NCBI GenBank assembly: GCA_030425615.1 | Contig: JAUIAI010000023.1 | Coordinates: 1-11,819 of the forward strand | Length of the DNA stretch: 11,819 nucleotides | From: Gammaproteobacteria bacterium | GTDB taxonomy: Bacteria > Pseudomonadota > Gammaproteobacteria > Burkholderiales > Burkholderiaceae_E | Reading direction: 5' to 3' | In this document: piece after piece, positions 1 through 6,568 of the stretch | Position numbering within the stretch: position 1 is the stretch's first letter | How the letters are laid out: the number at the start of each line of letters is the position of its first letter | Translations under genes and position numbers: made by a program | Notes under the pieces: generated by a model | Seen by the model: the letters and a program-made list of their open reading frames with translations, nothing else | Databases searched by the model: none | What the model was told of the DNA's origin: nothing

Positions 1-465
1 CTGCAGTTCGGTCAGGCACCGTACGAGCAGCGCGTGGTCCTCGGTGTCCGGGAGGCCGGAGGCGTAGACACTGCCCACGATCCCGACATTCGCGACCGAG
101 ATCGGCATGCCTCCGCCGTGCGCGGCGTACTCCAACTCGCTCAGACCGGTCGCCTCGTTGAACGTCGTCCCACGCTCGAGGTAGCGGAGTTTCATGTAGA
201 GGGTCGACGCCTCGAATCGCTCGACGACGGCTGCCTTGCGCTGGATCCAGCCCTCGGATTGGTACGACGAGCCGGGCATCGCCGCCATGAACGCGATGCG
301 GCGTCCGTGCCGCACCTGGATGATGATCGGCAGAGCGTCGCGTTCAGCATGGGATTGCACGATCGCTCCGAGTCTCAGGGCCTCACTCAAGGTGAACGAC
401 GAGAGGGTCAGGGCAGCGGTCTCCGCAGTGACCGAGGCGGCGGTCAGGTTGTGGTCATCCGACAT
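1..465 (-). CDS. UPF0303 / GlcG-HbpS-like (heme-degrading domain) protein, 3' end cut by window edge
   Basis: The minus strand is open from an ATG at 465-463 to base 1, giving 155 codons without a stop. The protein reads as a UPF0303 family member (HbpS/GlcG-like fold, often named heme-degrading domain). The family signature lies at the C-terminal side: a GGGMPI stretch, then a VGIVGSVYASGLPDTEDHAL segment, close to the usual 'VG-V-SGLP--DHxLV' block. The family is about 160-170 residues, so only the last few residues are missing. Biochemical function in this family is poorly settled; heme or small-molecule binding is a family-level suggestion, not shown here. There is no Shine-Dalgarno; a TACGTT hexamer sits 6 nt before the ATG, which suggests a leaderless mRNA. 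The gene diverges from the transporter at 512 with 46 bases between start codons. Family confidence is good, function uncertain. Confidence 0.82.
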   Translation of the reverse strand, partial: MSDDHNLTAASVTAETAALTLSSFTLSEALRLGAIVQSHAERDALPIIIQVRHGRRIAFMAAMPGSSYQSEGWIQRKAAVVERFEASTLYMKLRYLERGTTFNEATGLSELEYAAHGGGMPISVANVGIVGSVYASGLPDTEDHALLVRCLTELQ

Positions 466-471
466 TCCGTG

Positions 472-477
472 AACGTA
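472..477 (-). promoter_or_regulatory. Candidate -10 element (TACGTT) for leaderless UPF0303 gene
   Basis: TACGTT on the minus strand fits the TANNNT form of actinobacterial -10 boxes and lies exactly 6 nt before the ATG, so transcription would start at or next to the start codon. No convincing -35 box is visible. Confidence 0.5.
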
Positions 478-499
478 GCAGCGCAGGTCCCCCGCCCTC

Positions 500-505
500 T
501 ACCCT
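500..505 (+). promoter_or_regulatory. Candidate -10 element (TACCCT) for leaderless MFS gene
   Basis: TACCCT fits TANNNT and ends 6 nt before the ATG at 512; there is no Shine-Dalgarno. The opposing -10 of the divergent gene lies only 22 bases away, so the two polymerase footprints overlap and the promoters probably compete. Confidence 0.5.
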
Positions 506-511
506 CACATC

Positions 512-2113
512 ATGCGCAAGTGGCTGCCGATCCTGGTGCTCGGACTCGCCCAGTTCGTCATGGTGATCGACGGCACGGTGATGAACGTGTCGATCACGGC
601 GGTCGTCGCTGATCTGGACACCACGGTCAGCTCGATGCAGCTGGCCATCGCCACGTTCACCCTCACCATGGCAGCGCTCATGCTCGCCGGGGCCGGGCTG
701 GGGGCGCGCATCGGCCGGCGCCGAGCTTTCGTGATCGGATCGGTGATCTACGCGATCGGCTCACTCATCACGGCCCTGGCCACCGGCTTCGGGATGCTCT
801 TCATCGGCTGGTCGATCATCGAGGGCATCGGCGCGGCGCTCGTCATCCCCGCCATCGCGTCCCTCGCAGCCGTCAACTACACCGGCCGCGACCGGGCAGT
901 GGCCTACGCGCTCCTCGGGGGCATCGCCGGAGCCGCCGCGGCGGCGGGCCCGCTGATCGGGGGCTGGGTCACGAGCGAGTTCACGTGGCGGTGGGTCTTC
1001 GTGGCCGAGGTGATCATCCTCGTGGTGGCCGTCCTGCCCCTGAGCGGGAAGGTGCATGACACCCCGGTGGTGAAGGCTGCGGGCCGGTTCGACTTCATCG
1101 GGGTGGTGCTCTCCGCCGTGGCCATGGGCACGGTGGTCCTCGCTCTCGTCTCAGCGAGCACCTGGGGCTTCATCCAGCCGCTCGCCCCGCCGTTCGAGGT
1201 GTTCGGCTTCTCGCCGACCGTGCCGGTCGTCGTCGTCGGCCTGCTGATCGGCTGGGGGTTCTTCACCTGGGAGCGCAGCCGCGAGGGCCGCGGGCACGAG
1301 CCGCTGGTCGGCACTGACCTCTTCGGGTTGCCGACCCTGCGAGCCGGGCTTGCCTCGCAACTGATCCTGTACTTCATCATCGCCGGGACCTTCTTCATCC
1401 TGCCTCTGTACCTGCAGACCGTGCTCGGTCTGGACGCGCTGCAGTCGGGGATCCGCATGCTGCCGCTGTCATTGGCGCTGTTCCTCATGGCCCTGGCCGG
1501 ATCACGGCTCGCGACGCGATACTCGCCCCGTTCCCTGATTCGTCTCGGTCTGGTCACGGCCGGAGTCGGCCTGCTGCTCCTCATGGGCGCGATCACCCCC
1601 GATGCACGAGGGACCCTGTTCGCCGTCGCCATGGCCATCATCGGCGCAGGCACGGGTCTGGCGATCTCACAGATCGGCAACGTGAACCTGTCCGCTGCGG
1701 ATGACTCACGCAGCAGCGAAGTCGGCGGCTTGCAGGGCACCGCGCAGAACCTCGGATCCTCTCTCGGAGTGGCCCTCGCGGGTACGGCCGTGTTCATCGG
1801 ACTGGCTGGCATCTTCACCACGTCGGTGACCGGCAATGAATCGATCGACGACGCTCTTCAGGCGAGCGTGGCCGACGCTGCGGCGAATGGTGTGCAGATC
1901 ATCTCGGTCGCTGAGGCGGGGGAGCTGCTCCAGACAGAGGGGGTGCCTGCGGATCAGGCTGACCTGATCATCGACGACTACGCGGCGAGCAAACTGCAGG
2001 CCCTTCGCCTGGGCATCGGGATCGTCCTGGTGGTCAGCCTGGCCGGGCTTCCGCTCACCCGGGGGCTGCCCAGAGAGGTGCTCGCCACCGCACCGGTGGA
2101 CGAGTCGCGCTAA
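512..2113 (+). CDS. DHA2-family (EmrB/QacA-like) MFS drug:H+ antiporter, 14 TM
   Basis: A 533-residue polytopic membrane protein of the DHA2 branch of the major facilitator superfamily, which exports drugs or other hydrophobic compounds using the proton gradient. TM1 carries the family IDGTVMNVSI block with Asp20. Loop 2-3 has the motif A region at about residues 62-73 (GLGARIGRRR). TM5 has the antiporter motif C (G136 to G151, with GP at 146-147), followed by the DHA2-typical WRWVF at 159-163. A long polar loop with many Ala and Asp residues lies before the last TM, also typical. Two departures stand out: the motif A acidic residue is Ala65, and the motif B Arg position reads Ser101, in a WSIIEGIGAAL version that I recall from one DHA2 subgroup. 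Substrate cannot be read from sequence. The gene diverges from the UPF0303 gene; its stop overlaps the stop of the small gene at 2110. Confidence 0.93.
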   Translation: MRKWLPILVLGLAQFVMVIDGTVMNVSITAVVADLDTTVSSMQLAIATFTLTMAALMLAGAGLGARIGRRRAFVIGSVIYAIGSLITALATGFGMLFIGWSIIEGIGAALVIPAIASLAAVNYTGRDRAVAYALLGGIAGAAAAAGPLIGGWVTSEFTWRWVFVAEVIILVVAVLPLSGKVHDTPVVKAAGRFDFIGVVLSAVAMGTVVLALVSASTWGFIQPLAPPFEVFGFSPTVPVVVVGLLIGWGFFTWERSREGRGHEPLVGTDLFGLPTLRAGLASQLILYFIIAGTFFILPLYLQTVLGLDALQSGIRMLPLSLALFLMALAGSRLATRYSPRSLIRLGLVTAGVGLLLLMGAITPDARGTLFAVAMAIIGAGTGLAISQIGNVNLSAADDSRSSEVGGLQGTAQNLGSSLGVALAGTAVFIGLAGIFTTSVTGNESIDDALQASVADAAANGVQIISVAEAGELLQTEGVPADQADLIIDDYAASKLQALRLGIGIVLVVSLAGLPLTRGLPREVLATAPVDESR

Positions 2114-2334
2114 TCCCCCTCGTCGTCGTGCGTGCGGTTGCGTGCCGTCCGGTTTCGCCATTCGTCCAGGGTCGTCTTCGATGGCTGCGGCGGCCACGGC
2201 ACGAACTTCCCTATCGAGAGTCCGACGAAGACGATGGTGTTGAACGCGACGAATGCGCCGAGATACCACATCCATTCCTGCGCGAAAATCGTGTCCGGCA
2301 GCAGAACTCCGGCGAGCACACTGTCAGGCTGCAT
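2110..2334 (-). CDS. Small single-pass membrane protein encoded downstream of and overlapping the glycosyltransferase
   Basis: A 74-residue protein I do not recognise. It has a short N-terminal segment, one hydrophobic span at about 21-41 (WMWYLGAFVAF to GLSIG), then a proline/tryptophan stretch (FVPWPPQP) and a charged tail rich in Arg, Asn and Thr ending DDEGD. The open frame extends up to an ATG at 2358 (82 aa). The ATG at 2334 is preferred because an AGGAG sits 6 nt upstream (2345-2341), whereas no ribosome site precedes 2358. With this start the gene overlaps the glycosyltransferase 3' end by 11 nt, which implies translational coupling and joint function. By analogy only, small membrane partners such as PgaD or IcaD accompany polysaccharide synthases, but those have two TM spans and no sequence match is evident. 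Its stop overlaps the convergent MFS stop by 3 nt. Confidence 0.75.
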   Translation of the reverse strand: MQPDSVLAGVLLPDTIFAQEWMWYLGAFVAFNTIVFVGLSIGKFVPWPPQPSKTTLDEWRNRTARNRTHDDEGD

Positions 2335-3778
2335 CGGCTGCTCCTGAACGCTCGACATGACCCCAGCGGGCCGTGCGCTGCACGACGATGTCCTTCAGGA
2401 CGGACACGAAGACCGCCTGCAGGTAGAACGCGTAGGCGATCTCCAGCAGTAGGGGAGCAGCAACGGCCATGGCACGCCAGCCGCCCTTGGCCACCGTGAT
2501 CGTCCGCTCGAACCCATAGATCACAGTGATGATCACCCAGAACGGGAACCACTGCCACTGGTCCACCGCCAGCGCCGAGATGATCAGCAGGAGGTACGCG
2601 GAGGTGAGGGCGATGACCCCGTAGCCCAGACCGAACTGCTGCCCCCAGTAGCGCAGAGTCGCGGTGGTGAAGCCGTAGGAGCCGAGGTTCTCCAGCGCAC
2701 CCCGCTGCCAGCGCTTGCGCTGTGTCCAGAGCGCTCGCCAACTGGGCATGATCTCGGTCGCGACGGAGCAATCACGTGGTGACGTCATCCGGCAGCCCAG
2801 GGTCTTCAGCGCCAGCGTCAACTCGTTGTCCTCGGTGAGAACCCCGGTCTGGTAGACGTCTCCGGGCGTGCCCGGAAGCAGCGTTCCGCGTGCCTGGGCG
2901 ACATCGGCGAGGGTCTCGGCGCGGAAGATCGACGCCGTTCCGGTTAGGACGAACACGCGTCCGCGTCGCTGGCGAATCTGCAGTTGGTAGCGCTCGTACT
3001 CGTTGCGCTGGAACTGTCCGAGCAGGCCGGCTCCGCCCTCTCCATAGAACAGGCCACCGACAGCGTCGATTCCGGGATCGGCCACCATCACCTCGATGCC
3101 GGCAGCGAGGAACTGCGGGCTCAGCGCCGTGTCGGCGTCGGCGATGAGGACGAAGTCCCATCGCCGTAGCGTTGGCAGGATCTCCGCGAGTGCCTGATTC
3201 AAGGCGCCGGCCTTGCGGCCGGTGTTGCCCACGGTGGTGATCACGTCAGCGCCGTTCTCATGGGCGATCTCCACCGTCGCGTCGGTGCAGTTGTCAGCGA
3301 CGACGATGACCCGATCCGGCTGGTACGTCTGCCGGCCCAACGCCGCCAGGGTCTCCGGCAAGGTCGCTGCCTCATTGTGGGCGGGAAGGAGAACGACGAC
3401 GGTCGGCGGCTCTCCCTCCGGTGACCAGGGCAGCGCCCAGGGCAGCTCGTTCCGCTTCGGATACAGGATCCGCAAGGACGCCAGCCCCTCCAGAGCGACC
3501 GCCCCCAGCGCCACGATCGTGAGGCCCAGGGCAGACAGGACAAGCATGTCGACACGGGGTGCATCCGGAATGCTGGCCACCTGCCAGCCGAAGGCGGTGA
3601 ACACCAGCGGCTCAGGATTGAAGGGGTCGCCATCGAAGTACTTGGCGACCACAGCGGTGAGGCTCGCCACCGCGAGGGGAACGACGATCACGACGAGGAC
3701 CACGACCCGCGCAACGATGCGGCCCTGACCTGACTGCAGCAGGCCTCGTCGGCGGGAGTGGACGGTGGCCATGCGCAT
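2324..3778 (-). CDS. Membrane-embedded family 2 glycosyltransferase (processive polysaccharide-synthase type)
   Basis: A 484-residue inverting glycosyltransferase that should add sugars from a nucleotide-sugar donor at the cytoplasmic face and may extrude the polymer. Order: TM spans at about 24-45 and 77-97; GT-A catalytic domain from about 125 (VVVLLPAHNEA), with VADNC (Asp162), DADT (Asp214/Asp216), TED (315-317) and a QRKRW box (353-357); then several C-terminal TM spans. The D, DxD, TED and Q/RxxRW set is the signature of processive GT2 enzymes such as poly-GlcNAc, hyaluronan and cellulose synthases. Product is not readable from sequence; no PilZ domain is seen. Alternative starts are 3778 and 3772 (protein MATVHSRRR); neither has a Shine-Dalgarno. 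The gene overlaps the small membrane-protein gene downstream. The family is certain; processivity is inferred from motifs. Confidence 0.92.
   Translation of the reverse strand: MRMATVHSRRRGLLQSGQGRIVARVVVLVVIVVPLAVASLTAVVAKYFDGDPFNPEPLVFTAFGWQVASIPDAPRVDMLVLSALGLTIVALGAVALEGLASLRILYPKRNELPWALPWSPEGEPPTVVVLLPAHNEAATLPETLAALGRQTYQPDRVIVVADNCTDATVEIAHENGADVITTVGNTGRKAGALNQALAEILPTLRRWDFVLIADADTALSPQFLAAGIEVMVADPGIDAVGGLFYGEGGAGLLGQFQRNEYERYQLQIRQRRGRVFVLTGTASIFRAETLADVAQARGTLLPGTPGDVYQTGVLTEDNELTLALKTLGCRMTSPRDCSVATEIMPSWRALWTQRKRWQRGALENLGSYGFTTATLRYWGQQFGLGYGVIALTSAYLLLIISALAVDQWQWFPFWVIITVIYGFERTITVAKGGWRAMAVAAPLLLEIAYAFYLQAVFVSVLKDIVVQRTARWGHVERSGAADAA
2341..2345 (-). promoter_or_regulatory. 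Ribosome binding site (AGGAG) deciding the small-protein start
   Basis: AGGAG on the minus strand with 6 nt to the ATG at 2334, lying within the last codons of the glycosyltransferase gene. It is one of only two clear Shine-Dalgarno sites in the GC-rich part, as expected for an internal operon gene. Confidence 0.6.
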
Positions 3779-3790
3779 ATCTGATCAGAT
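3779..3790. promoter_or_regulatory. 12-bp perfect palindrome at the glycosyltransferase start
   Basis: ATCTGATCAGAT is a perfect 12-bp palindrome touching the glycosyltransferase ATG at 3778 and lying 40 bases before the ATG of the divergent flavoprotein gene. It could be an operator for one or both genes. A single short palindrome can occur by chance. Confidence 0.3.
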
Positions 3791-3830
3791 CGGGGTCGCC
3801 GACACCCTTCCGGCATGGCAGGCTCCATCC

Positions 3831-4274
3831 ATGGCACCCACCGTGCATTCCGGCCCCTGGCACATCGGTGTGATCGAGGAGTGGCTCGAATCGACGGTCA
3901 TCCCGCTGCGGCTCGCGACGACTGGTGGCCACGGACCGATCGTGCAGTCCCTGTGGTTCACCTACGACGACGGAGCTCTGTGGTGCGCGACCCAGACCGA
4001 CTCGATGGTCACCCGTCGGGTCCGTCGAGAACCGCGTGTGGGCTGGGAGATCTCACCTGATGACCCGCCATATCGCGGCGTACGGGGTCGCGGGACTGTC
4101 AGCGTGGTCGACGACGCCGACCAGGCCGGTGACGTCCTGCGGCGGCTCATCGGCCGCTACGGACAGCAGGGCACCGAGCTTGAGGGGTGGCTGATGAGCC
4201 GGGTCGCGACGGAGGTGGCGCTGCGCATCGACGACCTCATGGTCACGTCGTGGGACTACTCGCCCCGCATGTGA
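3831..4274 (+). CDS. Pyridoxamine 5'-phosphate oxidase-like flavin-binding split-barrel protein
   Basis: A 147-residue protein with the split-barrel fold of the PNPOx-like superfamily, which binds FMN, F420 or heme and carries out varied redox reactions. Visible features are an N-terminal helix (about 11-20), then strands PLRLATTGGHGPIVQSLWF (25-43), DDGALWCATQTDS (about 46-58), then VRREPRVGWEI, GTVSVVDD and a C-terminal TSWDYS. The pattern 'hydrophobic strand, P-V-x-LWF, LWxAT, R-V-R-x-x-P-R-V' is typical of small family members that are not genuine vitamin B6 biosynthetic enzymes. The frame is open from an ATG at 3765, but that would overlap the divergent glycosyltransferase start; 3831 begins just before the conserved domain and is preferred. 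A weak CAGGCT hexamer lies 6 nt before it. Cofactor and substrate are unknown. Confidence 0.82.
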   Translation: MAPTVHSGPWHIGVIEEWLESTVIPLRLATTGGHGPIVQSLWFTYDDGALWCATQTDSMVTRRVRREPRVGWEISPDDPPYRGVRGRGTVSVVDDADQAGDVLRRLIGRYGQQGTELEGWLMSRVATEVALRIDDLMVTSWDYSPRM

Positions 4275-4283
4275 CCGACACCC

Positions 4284-5972
4284 CTACTTGCGGTCGAGGC
4301 GCACCTTCACCCGGCGTCCCTTGATGGTGCAGTGATTGAGCTCCCGGGCGATGCGGTTGGCCTTGGCCTTGGGCACCTCGACGAGCGAGTACATCTCGTG
4401 CACGACGATCGCGCCGAGATCCTTGCCCTTGATGTTGGCCTCGTGGGTGATCGCACCGACGAGGTCGCCGGGAGTGATGCCGGCCTTGCGTCCGACGTTG
4501 AAGAACAGTCGGACGCCGTCGGGCAGGGACTTGTGGGACTTCTTGTCACCCTTGGCCTTGGGAGGCCGCTTCGGGGTGTCGTTGAACGCATGGTCGAAGG
4601 AGTCCTCATCGGCCTCCGGGGACTCCGCGCCCTGCGTGGCCTCATGCGCCAGGGCGATCGCCGCCGCGGCGATGTCGAACACGTCATACTCCGCGGTGAG
4701 CTCGTCCAGCACTCCGCGGTAGCGCTCGAGCCGCTCGCTGTCGTCGGAGGCGTTCTGCAGCTGCTCGCGGATCGCGGTGGCCGTGCGCTGCAGGCGCAGG
4801 TTGCGCACCTCGGAGCTGCTCGGCACCTGAGCCACGTGGATCGGGTGGCCGATGAGCTTCTCGATGGCCGTGAACAGTCGCCGCTCGCGGGGCTCGACCA
4901 GAGCGATGGCGGTGCCCTCACGCCCCGCACGTCCGACGCGGCCGATGCGGTGCACGTATGCCTCGGGGGAGACGGGGAGGTCGTAGTTGACCACGTGGGT
5001 GAGCTGGCCGATGTCGATGCCGCGCGCGGCGACATCGGTGGCCACCAGCAGGTTCGTGGCCCCTGACCGCAGGCGCGCCATCACCTTGTCGCGCTGGATC
5101 TGGGTCAGACCGCCGTGCAGGGCCTCCGCGGGGTAGCCGGTCGCGGAGAGCAGTTCGGTGAGATCGTCAACGCCGCCGCGGGTGCGGCAGAACACGATCG
5201 TGGAACCGGGATCCTCCGCGTCCAGGATGCGCCCGAGGGCCGCGCTCTTGCGCGCACGGGGCACGACGTAGGCCGTCTGCCGCACGAGCGGGGCCTCGTC
5301 GGCGGCCTTCTTCTCCGCCTCGATCTTCACGTGCACCGGGCTGCTGAGCTGCTGGCGTGCGAGCTTGTCGATCCGCTTGGGCAGGGTCGCGGAGAACAGT
5401 GCCGTCTGGCGGTCCTCCGGTGTCTTCTCGAGGATCGCCTCGATGTCCTCGATGAATCCCATATCGAGCATCTCGTCGGCCTCGTCGAGGACGACCATGC
5501 GCACGTCGCCGAGCTTGAGGACGCGACGGTTCACCAGGTCCAGGGCGCGCCCGGGTGTCGCGACGACGATGTCGACTCCGCGCTTGAGCGCCTCGATCTG
5601 CTGGCGCACCGGTGCTCCGCCATACACGGCGACGAGCTGAACGTTGTCGGCCCGGCCGTAGCGGTGCAACGCCTGGGACACCTGGAGGGCGAGCTCGCGT
5701 GTGGGGACGAGCACCAGCCCGAAGGGCCCCTTGCCCCGAGCGGCGTCATCGCGCCGGTGCAGCATCGGCAGGGCGAAGGCGGCCGTCTTGCCGGTTCCGG
5801 TGGCGGCCTGGCCGAGGAGATCGAACCCATCGATGAGCGGTGGGATGGCCGCTGCCTGGATGGGCGTGGGCTCCTCATAGCCGAGCTCGCGCAGGGGCTG
5901 GAGGAGGGCGGGCTTGAGACCGAGGGCCTCGAACGTCAGGGCCTCATCGGCCTGGGGGGAAGTCTTCGACAC
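4284..5972 (-). CDS. DEAD-box ATP-dependent RNA helicase with C-terminal DbpA-type RNA-binding domain
   Basis: A 562-residue cytoplasmic RNA helicase of the DeaD/CsdA-DbpA type, expected to act in ribosome assembly, RNA turnover or cold adaptation. All core motifs are intact: Q motif (F14 to Q39), Walker A AATGTGKT (56-63), PTREL (90-94), TPGR (139-142), DEAD (163-166), SAT, ARGID and HRIGRVGRAGREG. After an acidic/lysine linker, residues 485-562 (DGVRLFFNVGRKAGI to the end) match the RRM-like DbpA RNA-binding domain; there is no long RGG tail. The frame stays open upstream to 6230, but that would run through the divergent gene. The GTG at 5972 (protein starting VSKTSPQ) is chosen because a TACCGT hexamer lies 6 nt before it; the GTG at 5975 is an alternative. 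The 3' end faces the flavoprotein gene, 9 bases away. Confidence 0.93.
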   Translation of the reverse strand: MSKTSPQADEALTFEALGLKPALLQPLRELGYEEPTPIQAAAIPPLIDGFDLLGQAATGTGKTAAFALPMLHRRDDAARGKGPFGLVLVPTRELALQVSQALHRYGRADNVQLVAVYGGAPVRQQIEALKRGVDIVVATPGRALDLVNRRVLKLGDVRMVVLDEADEMLDMGFIEDIEAILEKTPEDRQTALFSATLPKRIDKLARQQLSSPVHVKIEAEKKAADEAPLVRQTAYVVPRARKSAALGRILDAEDPGSTIVFCRTRGGVDDLTELLSATGYPAEALHGGLTQIQRDKVMARLRSGATNLLVATDVAARGIDIGQLTHVVNYDLPVSPEAYVHRIGRVGRAGREGTAIALVEPRERRLFTAIEKLIGHPIHVAQVPSSSEVRNLRLQRTATAIREQLQNASDDSERLERYRGVLDELTAEYDVFDIAAAAIALAHEATQGAESPEADEDSFDHAFNDTPKRPPKAKGDKKSHKSLPDGVRLFFNVGRKAGITPGDLVGAITHEANIKGKDLGAIVVHEMYSLVEVPKAKANRIARELNHCTIKGRRVKVRLDRK

Positions 5973-5978
5973 CACTGA

Positions 5979-5984
5979 ACGGTA
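5979..5984 (-). promoter_or_regulatory. Candidate -10 element (TACCGT) for leaderless helicase gene
   Basis: TACCGT on the minus strand fits TANNNT and ends 6 nt before the GTG at 5972. No Shine-Dalgarno precedes either GTG. This spacing is the main reason for the start chosen. Confidence 0.45.
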
Positions 5985-6009
5985 CAGGGTCGCCACCGGC
6001 GATCCTTGC

Positions 6010-6041
6010 CCATGCTCTGACGGATCCTGCGCCATGCTCTG
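6010..6041. repeat. Direct repeat pair CCATGCTCTG in the helicase/membrane-protein divergent region
   Basis: CCATGCTCTG occurs at 6010-6019 and again at 6032-6041, start to start 22 bases apart (two helical turns). The second copy contains the proposed -10 of the gene at 6045. It could be a tandem operator or chance. Confidence 0.3.
6033..6038 (+). promoter_or_regulatory. Candidate -10 element (CATGCT) for leaderless membrane-protein gene
   Basis: CATGCT keeps the conserved A2 and T6 of a -10 box and ends 6 nt before the ATG at 6045. No ribosome site is visible. Confidence 0.38.
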
Positions 6042-6044
6042 CCT

Positions 6045-6542
6045 ATGAGCACCCCGCAGGAGTCCGCAGTGAGCCCACGTCCGGCCGGCATTCTCATGTC
6101 CCTGACCTACGTCACCGGGTTCATCGGCTCTTTCCTCGGCTTCTACACCCTGAACCTGGACCCCCCGACCCTCGCGTGGTCGGTCATCATCGGGGTAACG
6201 ATCCCCGGCGTGCTCTCCTTCCTCCGGCACGGAGTGTTCAACCGCTCGGACGCGGTCCGTGGCGGATGGGACTACGGCCGGCGGAACAACTTTCAGATCG
6301 AGGTCGGGCTGGCGAATCTCGCGTGGGGTCTCTTCGCGCTCCTGGCCGTCGTCCTGGACTGGGGGCTCATCGCGCAGTCCGCGGCGTACCTCGTCAGCGG
6401 TCTGTACTTCGCGTCCGTCACCGTATTCGTGATCGTCAGTGGTGACCTGAAGGACCGCAAGGTCGGTGGCCTGATCGGGATCGCGATCTGGGCGACCATC
6501 AGCCTCCTCCTCGGGTTCATGGGTATGGCCGCGGCGGGGTAG
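6045..6542 (+). CDS. Small polytopic membrane protein, possibly DUF6790-like
   Basis: A 165-residue integral membrane protein with about five hydrophobic spans, at roughly 15-36, 43-60, 86-104, 109-131 and 141-160. The loop between spans 2 and 3 carries polar conserved-looking residues (RHGVFNRSD, then GWDYGRRNNFQIEVGLANLAWG). This stretch reminds me of the uncharacterised family DUF6790, but I could not check it, so the name is tentative. No catalytic motif, signal peptide or transporter signature is evident, and I propose no function. It diverges from the helicase gene with 72 bases between start codons and is followed, 26 bases on, by the nitroreductase on the same strand. That gene appears to have its own promoter, so an operon is possible but not required. 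Confidence 0.75.
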   Translation: MSTPQESAVSPRPAGILMSLTYVTGFIGSFLGFYTLNLDPPTLAWSVIIGVTIPGVLSFLRHGVFNRSDAVRGGWDYGRRNNFQIEVGLANLAWGLFALLAVVLDWGLIAQSAAYLVSGLYFASVTVFVIVSGDLKDRKVGGLIGIAIWATISLLLGFMGMAAAG

Positions 6543-6555
6543 GCGGCCGGAGATC

Positions 6556-6561
6556 TACCCT
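6556..6561 (+). promoter_or_regulatory. Candidate -10 element (TACCCT) for leaderless nitroreductase gene
   Basis: TACCCT, identical to the hexamer before the MFS gene, ends 7 nt before the ATG at 6569 inside a 26-base spacer. There is no Shine-Dalgarno, so the gene probably has its own leaderless transcript. Confidence 0.45.
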
Positions 6562-6568
6562 CGCTCCC

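Noticed and set aside
34..612. Plus-strand open frame of 192 codons over the left edge
   Set aside because: It is antisense to the UPF0303 gene, which has clear family motifs, and runs across the transporter start; its composition is Arg/His/Asp-rich as in shadow frames.
904..1836. Minus-strand open frame of 310 codons inside the MFS gene
   Set aside because: It is the antisense shadow of a well-supported 14-TM transporter; its protein is Arg/Pro/Ser-rich and shows no domain.
2335..2358. Earlier ATG for the small membrane protein
   Set aside because: There is no ribosome site before 2358, whereas AGGAG is correctly spaced before 2334.
3765..3830. Longer start for the flavoprotein at 3765
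   Set aside because: It would overlap the divergent glycosyltransferase start and adds residues with no family similarity.
5973..6230. N-terminal extension of the helicase to the ATG at 6035 or further to 6230
   Set aside because: The extension is low-quality sequence and the longer form overlaps the divergent membrane-protein gene. Homology begins near residue 10 of the GTG-started form, and a -10-like box fits the GTG start.
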